A program made the translations under genes and the position numbers. From positions 186,001-250,000 of the forward strand of contig NZ_JACAPR010000013.1 of assembly GCF_013385635.1 (NCBI RefSeq): a DNA stretch of 64,000 nt, in the 5' to 3' direction. Origin of the DNA: Pseudomonas gingeri (GTDB taxonomy: Bacteria; Pseudomonadota; Gammaproteobacteria; Pseudomonadales; Pseudomonadaceae). Shown here piece by piece: positions 1 to 9,066 of this stretch (position 1 is the stretch's first letter; each line of letters starts with the position of its first letter). The notes beneath the pieces were generated by a model. The model was not told the origin of the DNA, made no database searches, and was given only the letters and a program-made list of their open reading frames with translations.

Positions 1-162
1 TTACCTCATAAACCCTTGACCTTGTAAACCGGGAAAAGCGTGCGTCGCCCAGCCAAGGAAGAGTCAATCGGACCAGTGGAGGTCTTACCCACCTCCCCAG
101 CCGCATGGAATCAATGCTGGCCATACCACTGCCGATCCAACTGACTGCATGAAAAAGGAGGC

Positions 163-187
163 GCCCGGCAACAGCCGCCGGGCCTTC
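163..187 (+). terminator. possible stem-loop upstream of the first operon
   Basis: GCCCGGC at 163-169 can pair with GCCGGGC at 177-183, followed only by TTC. It could end a transcript entering from the left or sit in the leader of the transporter operon. The rest of bases 1-240 shows no supported gene. This is a weak call because there is no proper T-tract. Confidence 0.25.
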
Positions 188-240
188 ACCTTGCAAGTCG
201 CTCAACATTTGCACACAACCACCCTAGGCAGGAACTCGAA

Positions 241-1401
241 ATGAAAAAAGAAACAGAGACGGGTTATGGTTTGACCGGCATTGACCTCAACTCCATCAGT
301 TTGAAACGGCGCTCGTTCCTGCTGGGCGCCGCCGCCTCTGCCGCGGGCTTGTATATCGGATCGTTCGTACCCAGCGCTTTTGCCGCGACGACAGGCCACC
401 TGGAAATCCTCGGTTGGGAAGGTGAAACCGGTGAAGCGGAACTGGCCGAGTGGCGCAAGCAGCGCGGCGTCACCGTCCGCTCCAGCTATGCCAGCAACCA
501 GGACGACATTACCGCCCGACTGGCCGGCACAGACCCGGTACAACTCGACCTGACCATGTACGCCCTGGGCTACGAGAAGATCTACAAGGAAATGGGCCTG
601 CTCAAGGCCATCGATACCGCGAAGATCCCCAACTACTCGGCCGACAATACCCTGCCACTGTTCTACAAGGGCAGCCGCTGGTACTGGGATGGCAAGCAAT
701 GGGGCATCCCGTTGCTGTGGGGCATGAACACCATCGTCTACAACCCCAAGAAGGTGAGCAAGCCGACGGTGTACAAGGATCTGCTGGACCCGAAACTCAA
801 GGGCCGGCTGACCTTCGTCGACGACGGCACCTCGAACTGGTCCCTGATCGCGGCCATTGGCGGCTACGCCGACAAATACCCGAACCTGACCCATGCCGAG
901 TTCAACGACGCCTTCGAAAAACTCAAGCCCTACCGTGATCAGTGCCGCGTGTTTGCCGCCTCTTCGGGCGACGCCGTATCCCTGCTGGTCTCGGGTGAAG
1001 TGGACGTGGTGTTCTCGGCCTCCGCCAACACCCCGAGCGAAACCACCAAGCGCGGCATCACCACCGCCCTCTCCGTGCCTCAGGAAGGCGCCGCCCTCTG
1101 GTGCGATGCCCTGTTCATTCCGAAGACCGCCAAGGACATCCCCCTGGCCCTGGAATTCATCAACAAGACACTGGAAGCGCAAACCCAGGCCAAGATGGCA
1201 ACCACCATGTTCTCCGGCGTGGTCAATCCCAAGGCCATTCCCCTGCTTCCCGACGACTTGAGAAACACCTTCGACTACGAACACCTGGATAGCTTCTTCG
1301 AGAAATCCAAACTCTACGGCCAACCGCCGCTGAGCTCCGAGCAGTACGTGACCTACGCCGAATGGATCGATCAGTGGGCAAACTTCAAGGGCTCGTTCTA
1401 G
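241..1401 (+). CDS. PotD-type polyamine ABC transporter substrate-binding protein (Tat-exported)
   Basis: This is a 386-residue periplasmic binding protein for a spermidine/putrescine-type ABC importer. The N-terminus carries a twin-arginine signal: KRRSFLLG near residue 22 followed by an Ala-rich hydrophobic stretch and a plausible cleavage site after SAFA near residue 48. Mature-domain segments such as LEILGWEGE and the later GEVDVVFSASAN match the extracellular solute-binding (SBP_bac_8/PotD) fold. It is the first gene of a four-gene operon with two permeases and an ATPase. The exact ligand cannot be read from sequence; a polyamine, an amino acid or a related cation would fit. A Tat signal is somewhat unusual for PotD, which is normally Sec-exported. 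Confidence 0.85.
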   Translation: MKKETETGYGLTGIDLNSISLKRRSFLLGAAASAAGLYIGSFVPSAFAATTGHLEILGWEGETGEAELAEWRKQRGVTVRSSYASNQDDITARLAGTDPVQLDLTMYALGYEKIYKEMGLLKAIDTAKIPNYSADNTLPLFYKGSRWYWDGKQWGIPLLWGMNTIVYNPKKVSKPTVYKDLLDPKLKGRLTFVDDGTSNWSLIAAIGGYADKYPNLTHAEFNDAFEKLKPYRDQCRVFAASSGDAVSLLVSGEVDVVFSASANTPSETTKRGITTALSVPQEGAALWCDALFIPKTAKDIPLALEFINKTLEAQTQAKMATTMFSGVVNPKAIPLLPDDLRNTFDYEHLDSFFEKSKLYGQPPLSSEQYVTYAEWIDQWANFKGSF

Positions 1402-1493
1402 AGCGCTTGGCAGGCCGTTGAGGGGCGCGTGTCCGCGAATACGCGCTTCTCGCCCAAGCACCACGTCATCGAAAAAAGCACAGGCAACTCATC

Positions 1494-2429
1494 ATGACCG
1501 TAGTCAACAACAGCGAGCCCATCACCCTGGACGACCGGGATACGAAGGCTGGCAAACGCGTGAAAATCGACCGGCAAATCCTCAGCGGATATTGGCTGGC
1601 ATCGCCGCCGCTGCTCTTTCTGGTGGTGTTCTTTCTCATTCCCTCGGCGCTGCTGCTGATCGCCAGCTTCTGGACCGCCAAGACCTTCAGCATGGAACCC
1701 GCCGCCACCCTGGCCAACTATGCCAGGGCCCTGAATGCCAGCGGGTTCTATGAATCGCTGTGGATTGCCCTGCAAAACGGCTTCTGGACCGCCTTGCTAT
1801 CGACGGTGATCAGTGCGCCGGTGGCCTACTACATCGTGTACCGCACACGGTCCAACGCCGTGCTGTACCTGGCCCTGGTGTCGTGGTTCTCCAGCTACCT
1901 GGTACGGGTCTATGCCTGGCGTTCGATCCTGGGCACCAACGGTGTGATCAACTCCACCCTGCAGCACTTCGGCCTGATCGACCAGCCACTGGAATGGCTG
2001 GTGTTCAGCAAGTTCTCGGTGGTGTTGACCCTGGTGCACATCATGCTGCCCTTTACCCTGCTGTTGCTGGTGTCGGGACTGCGGGATATCAAGCGCGATT
2101 ACCTGGAAGCCGCCGCCGACCTGGGTGCCGGCGGCGCCACCATCCTCTGGCGGGTGATCATGCCGATGGCGCACAAGAGCATCGTCAGTTCGTTCATGTT
2201 CACGTTCGTCCTCGCCGCCAGTGACTACGTCACCCCGCAATTGCTCGGCGGCCGGGATGCGATGACCACGGGCCTGGTGATCGCCAACCAGTTCCGCTCG
2301 GTCGGCAACTGGCCGCTGGGTGCTGCAATGGCCTACCTGCTGCTGATCGTGTTCATGCTGGTGTACGCGCTGCTGCTGGGCGTGTTGCGGGCGGCAAACC
2401 TGGCGCCCGGCAAGCGCTACCACGACTGA
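1494..2429 (+). CDS. PotB-type ABC transporter permease
   Basis: This is a 311-residue inner-membrane permease with about six hydrophobic segments, the first near residues 38-60. The EAA-type cytoplasmic loop, which contacts the ATPase, is visible as DYLEAAADLGAGGATILWRV around residues 203-222. The length is usual for the PotB/PotH family. It lies 92 bp after the binding protein and 28 bp before the second permease, so the four genes are probably one transcript. It pairs with the PotC-type protein to form the membrane channel. Confidence 0.88.
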   Translation: MTVVNNSEPITLDDRDTKAGKRVKIDRQILSGYWLASPPLLFLVVFFLIPSALLLIASFWTAKTFSMEPAATLANYARALNASGFYESLWIALQNGFWTALLSTVISAPVAYYIVYRTRSNAVLYLALVSWFSSYLVRVYAWRSILGTNGVINSTLQHFGLIDQPLEWLVFSKFSVVLTLVHIMLPFTLLLLVSGLRDIKRDYLEAAADLGAGGATILWRVIMPMAHKSIVSSFMFTFVLAASDYVTPQLLGGRDAMTTGLVIANQFRSVGNWPLGAAMAYLLLIVFMLVYALLLGVLRAANLAPGKRYHD

Positions 2430-2457
2430 TGGCCGCCCACAAAAAAGGTAACTTGTC

Positions 2458-3249
2458 ATGATCCGGCTATTCACTTACGTCTACATGTTGTTCCTCTATG
2501 CCCCCATCGCGATTATCGCGTTGTTCAGCTTTCACTCATCCGCGTCGCTGTCGTTCCCGTTCGAAGGCTTCTCCACCCAATGGTACGAAGCACTGTTCAA
2601 CAGTTCGGACTTCATGACGGCGCTGACCAACAGCGCCATCGTCGCCGCCGGCTCGGCCATCCTCACCACGCTGCTGGGCACCTTCTCGGCACTGGCGCTG
2701 ATGCGCATGAAAGGACGCGTGAAGGCGGTATTCGCCTTCATGAACTTCGCCCCCATCGCCCTGCCCGGCCTGTTCCTGGGCATCGCCCTGGTGATCTTCT
2801 TCTCGCTGGTCGGCCTGCCCCGCTCACTGCTGACGGTGATCATCGGCCATACGCTGTTCACCTTTCCGTTTTTCGTCGAATCGGTGCGTTCGCGTCTGGA
2901 GTACTTCGATCTTTCCTTCGAAGAGGCTGCTCGCGACCTCGGTGCATCCCCCCTGAAAGCGTTCTGGCTGGTGACGCTGCCGATCATCGGCCCGACCATC
3001 GCCGGCGCGGCGATCCTGGCCGTGGCGCTGTCGATGGACGAGTTCCTGATCACCGTATTCGTCACCGGCAGCGACACCACGCTGCCCCTCATGATTCTGT
3101 CGATGATGCGTCGTGCGGTCAGTCCCACCATCAATGCCGCCTCGGTGTTCATGCTGGTCGTGACCATCGCCATCATCGCCATCGCCGGCCTGGTCATGAC
3201 CTTGCGTCGTCGCCGCCTTGAACTTGAACGTGCTGAAACCGCGGAGTAA
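2458..3249 (+). CDS. PotC-type ABC transporter permease
   Basis: This is a 263-residue second permease of the importer. It has an N-terminal membrane anchor (MLFLYAPIAIIALFSF), further hydrophobic segments and the EAA loop SFEEAARDLGASPLKAFWLV near residues 154-173. An AAAGGT-like ribosome site precedes the ATG. The stop lies only 5 bp before the ATPase start, consistent with translational coupling. The length and motif order are typical of PotC/PotI. Confidence 0.88.
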   Translation: MIRLFTYVYMLFLYAPIAIIALFSFHSSASLSFPFEGFSTQWYEALFNSSDFMTALTNSAIVAAGSAILTTLLGTFSALALMRMKGRVKAVFAFMNFAPIALPGLFLGIALVIFFSLVGLPRSLLTVIIGHTLFTFPFFVESVRSRLEYFDLSFEEAARDLGASPLKAFWLVTLPIIGPTIAGAAILAVALSMDEFLITVFVTGSDTTLPLMILSMMRRAVSPTINAASVFMLVVTIAIIAIAGLVMTLRRRRLELERAETAE

Positions 3250-3254
3250 TCGCC

Positions 3255-4334
3255 ATGACCAACAGTATTGAACTGACCGGAATTTCCAAGAGCTACGGCA
3301 ACCTCACCGCCCTGGGCAAAGTCGACCTGACGGTCAAGCGCAACGAGATCCTGACCCTGCTCGGCCCCAGCGGCTGCGGCAAGACCACGCTGATGCGCAT
3401 CATCGCCGGATTCGAAGAGCCGACCACCGGCAAGGTACTGATCGACGGCAAGGACTCCACGGCGCTGGCCCCCGAGCACCGCCCGGTGAATATGGTGTTC
3501 CAGAAATACGCGCTGTTCCCCCACCTCGATGTGTTCGACAACGTGGCGTTCGGGCTGCGCCTGAAGAAGAAACCCAAGGACGAGATCAAGCGGGAAGTGA
3601 CCAAGGCCCTGGAACTGGTGCAACTGGAAAGCTTCAAGAACCGCTGGATCTCCGAGCTCAGCGGCGGCCAGGCGCAACGTGTAGCCCTGGCCCGAGCCCT
3701 GGTGAATCGCCCGGCGGTACTGCTGCTGGACGAACCCCTGGCGGCCCTGGACCTGAAGATTCGCCACCATATGCTCAACGAGATCAAGCGGATCCACGAA
3801 GAAACCTCGACCACCTTTGTCTATGTCACCCACGACCAGGACGAGGCGATGATCCTCTCGGACCGCGTGGTGCTGCTGAACAAGGGCGGCATCGAACAGA
3901 TCGGCGGACCGCAGGAGATGTACTGGTCGCCCCGCACATTGTTCGCCGCGAAGTTCTTCGGCGATACCAATATCATCAATGGCACCTACGGCCTGGGCGA
4001 TAACCGTGAAGGCTATGTGGAACTGCCGTTCGGACGCTACGCCCACACGGCCAAGAGCGACGTGGGCAACGGCCCGGTCAATGTCTCGATCCGCCCCGAA
4101 ACCATCGGCCTGGAGCCCACCCTGGGCGCCGTGCTGGCCGACGGCGCCTTTGCCGGAAAGGTCAGGGACACCTCGTTCATCGGCAACCGGGTGATCTACC
4201 GCGTCGCGGTAGCCGATGGCACCCTGGACCTCAAATGCCAGCAACTGCCCACTCCCGGCAGCCACGCCCTGCCGCCGGGCACGGATGTGGCGCTCACCTG
4301 CAAACCCGAAAGCTTCGTGGTGATCCCGGCCTGA
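3255..4334 (+). CDS. PotA-type ABC transporter ATP-binding protein
   Basis: This 359-residue ATPase energises the importer encoded just upstream. It shows Walker A GPSGCGKTT, Q-loop FQKYALFPH, signature LSGGQAQR, Walker B LLLDEPLAALD and the H-loop THDQDEAM. It also has a C-terminal TOBE region (VSIRPETIGL) typical of PotA/PotG. The start follows a GGAGTA ribosome site. The gene is followed by a strong intrinsic terminator, so it closes the operon. Confidence 0.92.
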   Translation: MTNSIELTGISKSYGNLTALGKVDLTVKRNEILTLLGPSGCGKTTLMRIIAGFEEPTTGKVLIDGKDSTALAPEHRPVNMVFQKYALFPHLDVFDNVAFGLRLKKKPKDEIKREVTKALELVQLESFKNRWISELSGGQAQRVALARALVNRPAVLLLDEPLAALDLKIRHHMLNEIKRIHEETSTTFVYVTHDQDEAMILSDRVVLLNKGGIEQIGGPQEMYWSPRTLFAAKFFGDTNIINGTYGLGDNREGYVELPFGRYAHTAKSDVGNGPVNVSIRPETIGLEPTLGAVLADGAFAGKVRDTSFIGNRVIYRVAVADGTLDLKCQQLPTPGSHALPPGTDVALTCKPESFVVIPA

Positions 4335-4388
4335 ATGACAACGGCTTGAACAATAGTCTCTGCTGACATCGGCAGAGACTCGTTGCAA

Positions 4389-4435
4389 CGCCGGATCATC
4401 CCCTTTGCCACAAGGGGATGATCCGGCGTTTTTTT
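4389..4435 (+). terminator. strong intrinsic terminator of the first polyamine-type ABC operon
   Basis: A perfect 17-bp inverted repeat (arms 4389-4405 and 4412-4428) with a 6-nt loop is followed by seven T residues at 4429-4435. The converging chemoreceptor gene ends just beyond it. Confidence 0.93.
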
Positions 4436-4456
4436 GCCAGGGGCAAACGACGAATG

Positions 4457-6571
4457 TCAGACCTTGAAGGTGCTCATCAACCGCTGTTGCTGGTTCGCCA
4501 GGTCGTTCAGGGACTGGCTGATCCGCGCCGACCGGTGCGCCTGCTCGACCAATCCCCCGGTCACGTCCCTGATCGCCGAGACATTGCGGTTCACCTCCTC
4601 GGTCACCGCGCTCTGCTCTTCGGCGGCGCTGGCTATCTGCAGGTTCATGTCGGTGATGATCTCGATGCTCTGGCTGACATGGGCCAGGGCGCCGACCGCT
4701 TCAAGTGCCTGGGTGGCACTGGCATCGGCCTGACGGTGCTGGCTCTGCATGGCGCTGACCACCTCCCGCGTGCCACTTTGCAGGCTTTCGATAACACCCT
4801 GGATCTCCCCCACGGAGTCCTGGGTGCGCTGGGCCAGGTATCGCACCTCATCGGCCACCACGGCAAAGCCGCGTCCGGTCTCTCCGGCTCGCGCCGCCTC
4901 GATCGCCGCGTTCAGCGCCAGCAGGTTGGTCTGTTGGGCGATGGTGCGTATCACATCGAGCACGCTGCCGATTTTCTCGCTGCTGTCGGCCAGTTGGTGT
5001 ACGCCACGCATGGCCCCGCTCATATGACTGGCCAGCGACTGAATGGACCGTGCGGCCTCCTCGATGGTCTCTCGACAGCAACCTGCGGCGGCATCGCCCG
5101 CGCGGGCAGCGGTTGCCGCCCGGGATGCGTTACGCGCGACGTCCTGGGAGGTCGCGCTCATCTCATGGGCCGCCGTCGCGACCTGCTCGACTTCGCGCAA
5201 TTGCTGTTGCATGCCGCTGCTGGCCTGGGTGGCCATCAACGACGCCTGGTCAGCACTGGATCGGGTTGCCGATACGTTCTGGCTGACCTGGACGATGACA
5301 GGCTGCAGCTTGTCGAGAAAGCAATTGAACCAACCGGCCAACACGCCCACTTCGTCGCGCCGTTCGGCACTCAGGCGCTGGGTCAGGTCGCCTTCGCCGT
5401 TGGCGATGTTTTCCAGCATGCGCGAGACCCGGCGGATCGGCCGCGTGACACTCACCGCCAGCCCCAGCATCAGCAGCGTCCCGGCCACGGTCACCGCCAA
5501 TCCGGTGAGCACCTGCATCAGCACCGCGGTTCGATTGGAGCGCTCCAGCACCTGCTGCAACACCGCCACTGAAGCCATCAGCGTGGCGCGTGGCACTTCC
5601 ACCACCGTCATCCAGGGGCTGGCATTCGGCATGGGCGCAAAGGGCAGGACCAGTATGACGTTGGCATGGTCCGGATCATCGATGGCGAGGGTTTTGCCAG
5701 CCTTCGCCCCTTCGAACCACGCGGCAGCCTGTCCCGGGTAGATATCCCTGATGGATTTTCCCAGGGCTCCCGGGTCGCCGCTACGGCCCATGATCGCCCC
5801 GGCGGCGCTGACAAAGGTCAGTTGGCCCTGACCTTCGAACAGCGAAGCGCTGGCTTTTTGCGCGATGTTCTGGAGGCTGCTCAGCGGTAGGTCGATACTG
5901 ACCACACCGATCGACTTGCCACCGTCCATCAATGGCAGGGCAATGCTGGAGGTCAGTGTCGGCACATTGTTGAGCAAGAACGTATAGGGCTCCACCAGGC
6001 AGGGCTTGCGGGTTCTCTTCGGGCAATTCCACCAGGCGGTTGCCGCTTCATCGTTGTCCTGCATGTCCTTTTCCTCGAGGACGAAGTTCTGCATGGAAGA
6101 GACATACAGGGCAAAACGTCCACTGGCATTGCCGCTGTAGTCAGCCCCGTTGAGGCTGCTCGAATCGGCGCCATCCAGCGCGTTGGGCTCAAAGGCCAGG
6201 CCGACGCCGAGGATCTCAGGTGTGGTTGCCACCTGCGCACGGATCAAGCGGTACAGGTCGCTGCGCAGTTGCCCGGGAGGCGCCGCATTTTGCCGGGCTT
6301 GCCGGCGCATCATCACCACCTGGGTGGCCAGGGAACGGGTAAACATCAGGCTGCCGAGAAACCGCTGCTCGATACCCGCCGACTGCACCTGCGCCGCCGC
6401 CTCCAGATACTGCATCGAAGCCGCGGACAGCGAACGGGCACTGGAGTCGCTGACCACGGCCGAGGTTTCGCGCATCTGATACAGGGAAAATCCCACCAGG
6501 CAAAGCACCATCACGAACAGGCAACTACCCGCCGCCAGGGTTATTCTTGTTTTGATCGACCAGGTTCCCAT
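4457..6571 (-). CDS. methyl-accepting chemotaxis protein with a Cache-type sensor domain
   Basis: This is a 704-residue transmembrane chemoreceptor. Order: a TM helix near residues 10-30, a large periplasmic double-Cache-like region to about residue 330, a second TM segment, a HAMP domain (TRPIRRVSRMLENIANGEGD), then the methyl-accepting signalling domain with the hairpin tip TNLLALNAAIEAARAGETGR. The start at 6571 was chosen because an Lys/Arg-flanked TM helix follows at once and a GAGGCGA ribosome site precedes it; the open frame extends 97 codons further upstream but reads as non-coding. It faces the polyamine-type importer and may direct chemotaxis to the same ligand, which is inference from position only. 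Confidence 0.9.
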   Translation of the reverse strand: MGTWSIKTRITLAAGSCLFVMVLCLVGFSLYQMRETSAVVSDSSARSLSAASMQYLEAAAQVQSAGIEQRFLGSLMFTRSLATQVVMMRRQARQNAAPPGQLRSDLYRLIRAQVATTPEILGVGLAFEPNALDGADSSSLNGADYSGNASGRFALYVSSMQNFVLEEKDMQDNDEAATAWWNCPKRTRKPCLVEPYTFLLNNVPTLTSSIALPLMDGGKSIGVVSIDLPLSSLQNIAQKASASLFEGQGQLTFVSAAGAIMGRSGDPGALGKSIRDIYPGQAAAWFEGAKAGKTLAIDDPDHANVILVLPFAPMPNASPWMTVVEVPRATLMASVAVLQQVLERSNRTAVLMQVLTGLAVTVAGTLLMLGLAVSVTRPIRRVSRMLENIANGEGDLTQRLSAERRDEVGVLAGWFNCFLDKLQPVIVQVSQNVSATRSSADQASLMATQASSGMQQQLREVEQVATAAHEMSATSQDVARNASRAATAARAGDAAAGCCRETIEEAARSIQSLASHMSGAMRGVHQLADSSEKIGSVLDVIRTIAQQTNLLALNAAIEAARAGETGRGFAVVADEVRYLAQRTQDSVGEIQGVIESLQSGTREVVSAMQSQHRQADASATQALEAVGALAHVSQSIEIITDMNLQIASAAEEQSAVTEEVNRNVSAIRDVTGGLVEQAHRSARISQSLNDLANQQQRLMSTFKV

Positions 6572-6620
6572 CACATCGCCTCGCTGATATTGAGCTGGAA
6601 CAACGTTTTTTCCCGCACCT

Positions 6621-6648
6621 AAAAAAAGGCCCCCCAAATGGGGAGCCT
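6621..6648 (-). terminator. intrinsic terminator of the HisD-like gene
   Basis: Read on the minus strand, AGGCTCCCC (6640-6648) pairs with the GGGGGGCCT segment (6627-6635) and is followed by a T-run (A7 at 6621-6627 on the plus strand). It lies downstream of the HisD-like stop and upstream of the chemoreceptor start. Confidence 0.85.
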
Positions 6649-6746
6649 GTAAACACTTGGCAAGCCGGTGAGAGTGACCAGCTGTAGCGAGGGCGACCCT
6701 TGCTCCCGCTACCCGCCTGCCAAGTGCAACAACCGGGTGACAGACT

Positions 6747-8030
6747 TCAAACGGGCTTCTTGTAGCGCCGGATGCGGATATCCGCCTGTTCCTTGTGCCC
6801 GGCGAAACCTTCCATGCCGCACAAGCGCGAGCAGTACTCGCCCACCAGTACCGAGGCTTCATCCGTCAGTACGCGCTGATAGGTGCAGGTCTTGATGAAT
6901 TTGCCGACCCACAAACCACCGGTGTAGCGCGCGGTGCCAGTGGTGGGCAGGGTGTGGTTGGTGCCGATGACCTTGTCGCCGTAGGAGACGTTGGTGCGCT
7001 CACCGAGGAACAGCGCGCCGTAGTTGGTCATATGCGCCAGGAAGTACAACGGATCCTCGGTCATGACCTGCACATGTTCGGAAGCAATGCGATCGGCCTC
7101 CTGCACCAGTTCATCAACCGTGTCGCAGAGGATGATCTCGCCATAGTCGCGCCAGGCAACCGAAGCCACGGGTGCAGTGGACAGGAGGGTCAACTGACGT
7201 TCGATTTCCGCCGGCAGGTTTTCCGCCAGTGCGGCGCTGTTGGTGAGGAACACCGCTGGCGAGTTGATGCCGTGCTCGGCCTGGCCCAGCAGGTCGGCGG
7301 CGATGATTTCGACATCGCTGCTGTCGTCGGCAATCACCAGGGTCTCGGTGGGACCGGCGATCAGGTCGATACCGATCTTGCCGAACAGTTGCCGCTTGGC
7401 TTCGGCGACGTAGGCGTTACCCGGACCGACAATCATGTCCACGGGCTTGAAGGTGTCGGTGCCCAGGGCAAACGCGGCAATCGCCTGTACGCCACCGACG
7501 CAATAGATTTCATCGGCACCGGCCAGGTACATGGCGGTCACGATGGCCGGATGGGGCTTGCCGTCGAACGGCGGCGCTGCGGCTACCACGCGTTTCACAC
7601 CCGCCACCTTGGCGGTCAATACGCTCATATGGGCCGAGGCCAACAGCGGGTATTTACCGCCCGGGATGTAGCAGGCCACCGAGTTCACCGGAATATTGCG
7701 GTGTCCGAGAATCACGCCCGGCAGGGTTTCGACTTCCACATCGTGCATGGATGCCTTCTGCACTTCGGCAAAACGGCGTACCTGGGCCTGGGCAAAGGTG
7801 ATGTCGCCGATTTCCTGCTCGGACAGACTCGCCACGCACGCCGCGATTTCTTCGTCGGTCAACCGAAAGGACGCAGGCGCCCATTTGTCGAACTTCTGCG
7901 AGTACTCACGCACCGCGGCGTCACCATTGCGGGCGACGTTGGCGATGATTTGCTCAACGGTATCGCGGACTTGGGCGGCGATCTCGGCTTGGGCTTCGAC
8001 CGGTTTACTTGTTTTCAGATAACGAATCAT
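6747..8030 (-). CDS. HisD-family NAD-dependent (poly)alcohol dehydrogenase
   Basis: This is a 427-residue member of the histidinol dehydrogenase family, which includes enzymes that oxidise other alcohols, for example the sulfopropanediol/sulfolactate dehydrogenase HpsN. The metal-ligand pattern is retained: QAEHG, GDKVIGTNH and a C-terminal FAGH; the general-base pair is in SEHVQ. The start at 8030 follows a GGAG site 7 nt upstream, preferred over a longer frame beginning at 8078. It is divergent from the ThuA-led operon and shares a control region with LacI-type operators. A role in histidine synthesis is unlikely because no his genes are nearby; I infer oxidation of a hydroxyl of a carbohydrate-like substrate. 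Confidence 0.82.
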   Translation of the reverse strand: MIRYLKTSKPVEAQAEIAAQVRDTVEQIIANVARNGDAAVREYSQKFDKWAPASFRLTDEEIAACVASLSEQEIGDITFAQAQVRRFAEVQKASMHDVEVETLPGVILGHRNIPVNSVACYIPGGKYPLLASAHMSVLTAKVAGVKRVVAAAPPFDGKPHPAIVTAMYLAGADEIYCVGGVQAIAAFALGTDTFKPVDMIVGPGNAYVAEAKRQLFGKIGIDLIAGPTETLVIADDSSDVEIIAADLLGQAEHGINSPAVFLTNSAALAENLPAEIERQLTLLSTAPVASVAWRDYGEIILCDTVDELVQEADRIASEHVQVMTEDPLYFLAHMTNYGALFLGERTNVSYGDKVIGTNHTLPTTGTARYTGGLWVGKFIKTCTYQRVLTDEASVLVGEYCSRLCGMEGFAGHKEQADIRIRRYKKPV

Positions 8031-8191
8031 CAATGGACTCCAGGTGGTTCTTGAGGGCACGCAAAATGCCTTCAGCATTCACCTCCATCTTTTCCTGTCC
8101 CCCCGCCCCGGGCAATTTCGCAGCCCCTCCATAGATGACGCAACCTGACGCAGCACAGACGCACGGTTGAAGCACTGATGCCTATAACCGA

Positions 8192-8207
8192 AGTTATTCG
8201 TATAACT
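8192..8207. promoter_or_regulatory. LacI-family operator candidate O1
   Basis: AGTTATTCGTATAACT is a 16-bp palindrome with one mismatch. TATAACC-like half sites flank it at about 8184-8189 and 8213-8220. It lies between the divergent HisD-like and ThuA-like genes, nearer the HisD-like gene. Confidence 0.7.
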
Positions 8208-8254
8208 CGGTGATATAACCGCTAAAAACACCCATGAAAAGCGAGGAACGGGCA

Positions 8255-8282
8255 TTGACTTAGAACGGCGGAGTGATAGTTT
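8255..8282 (+). promoter_or_regulatory. candidate sigma-70 promoter of the ThuA-ThDP-GMC operon
   Basis: TTGACT (8255-8260), a 16-nt spacer and TAGTTT (8277-8282) form a plausible -35/-10 pair. The palindrome at 8291-8306 would sit on the transcription start, a classic repressor-block position. Confidence 0.45.
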
Positions 8283-8290
8283 AAAAAGAC

Positions 8291-8306
8291 GGTTATACGT
8301 ATAACC
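8291..8306. promoter_or_regulatory. LacI-family operator candidate O2
   Basis: GGTTATACGTATAACC is a perfect 16-bp palindrome located 34 bp before the ThuA-like start and just downstream of the candidate promoter. It shares its core TTATACGTATAA with three other sites in this locus. Confidence 0.75.
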
Positions 8307-8340
8307 TAATAATCACACCCACTTGAAGAGGTGACCAACC

Positions 8341-9066
8341 GTGAGTCGAGTCTTGTATTTATTCGGTGGCTGGCCCGGCCATTACCCCTATGAAATAGCG
8401 GCATGGGCACGGACCGTTTTCCAGGAGCTGGACTTCGAGGTCGATGAGTCGACCGATATCTTCACCCTGGACCGGGACTTGACCGGTTATGACCTGATCG
8501 TGATCGGCTGGAACAACGCCGTCACCACCGAGACGCTGACCGCCTCCCAGGAAAACCGTCTGCTCGAAGCCATCGAAAGTGGCACCGGACTGGTCGGTTG
8601 GCACGGTGCGGGAGCGGCCTTTCGTGCCAGCCTCAAGTACCACTGGGTACTGGGCGGTTCGTTTCTCGAGCATCCGATGGGCGAAGGCTTTCCCCATCCG
8701 TACCAGGTCAACTTCATCGATCACAGCCACGAAGTCACCCAGGGCGTCGAGGATTTCGAGGTGCGCTCCGAGCAGTACTACATGCAGGTTGACCCGAACA
8801 TCCATGTGTTGGCCGAAACCACCTTCGACGGTAACCCGTTCCCCTGGCTCAAGGGCCATCGCAGCCCGGTGGCCTGGGTGCGCCAGTGGGGTGAAGGCCG
8901 GGTGTTCTATCACTCCATCGGGCACGACACCAGCAACCTGGCCGACCCGAATATCCGTCGCCTGACCAAGCAGGGCCTGAACTGGGCGACCCGCGGGCGC
9001 GCGGCAGGTATCGACACCCACAACGCATCCCACCCGGCTTCATCAACCCAAGGAGTCCTGTCATGA
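8341..9066 (+). CDS. ThuA-like domain protein
   Basis: This is a 241-residue protein with the ThuA (trehalose utilisation) fold, which resembles class-I glutamine amidotransferase. Visible family features are the N-terminal strand VLYLFGG, the GTGLVGWHGAGAAF segment near residue 80, and the later RSPVAWVRQWGEGRVFYHSIGH near residues 177-198. It starts with GTG after a GAGGTGA-type ribosome site. The stop overlaps the start of the ThDP enzyme by 4 bp (ATGA), so the two are co-translated. ThuA proteins occur in sugar catabolic operons and have been linked to keto-sugar metabolism; the exact reaction here is unknown. Confidence 0.8.
   Translation: MSRVLYLFGGWPGHYPYEIAAWARTVFQELDFEVDESTDIFTLDRDLTGYDLIVIGWNNAVTTETLTASQENRLLEAIESGTGLVGWHGAGAAFRASLKYHWVLGGSFLEHPMGEGFPHPYQVNFIDHSHEVTQGVEDFEVRSEQYYMQVDPNIHVLAETTFDGNPFPWLKGHRSPVAWVRQWGEGRVFYHSIGHDTSNLADPNIRRLTKQGLNWATRGRAAGIDTHNASHPASSTQGVLS

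Noticed and set aside
2532..4388. Long minus-strand open frame of 618 codons opposite the permease and ATPase genes
   Set aside because: It is antisense to two clearly conserved proteins, has low-complexity His/Gln/Arg-rich translation and no family pattern. Similar antisense frames at 202-1464, 8910-10580, 22021-23436 and 27571-29151 were dropped for the same reason.
4418..5572. Plus-strand open frame of 384 codons opposite the chemoreceptor
   Set aside because: Antisense shadow of the methyl-accepting domain with no recognisable domain.
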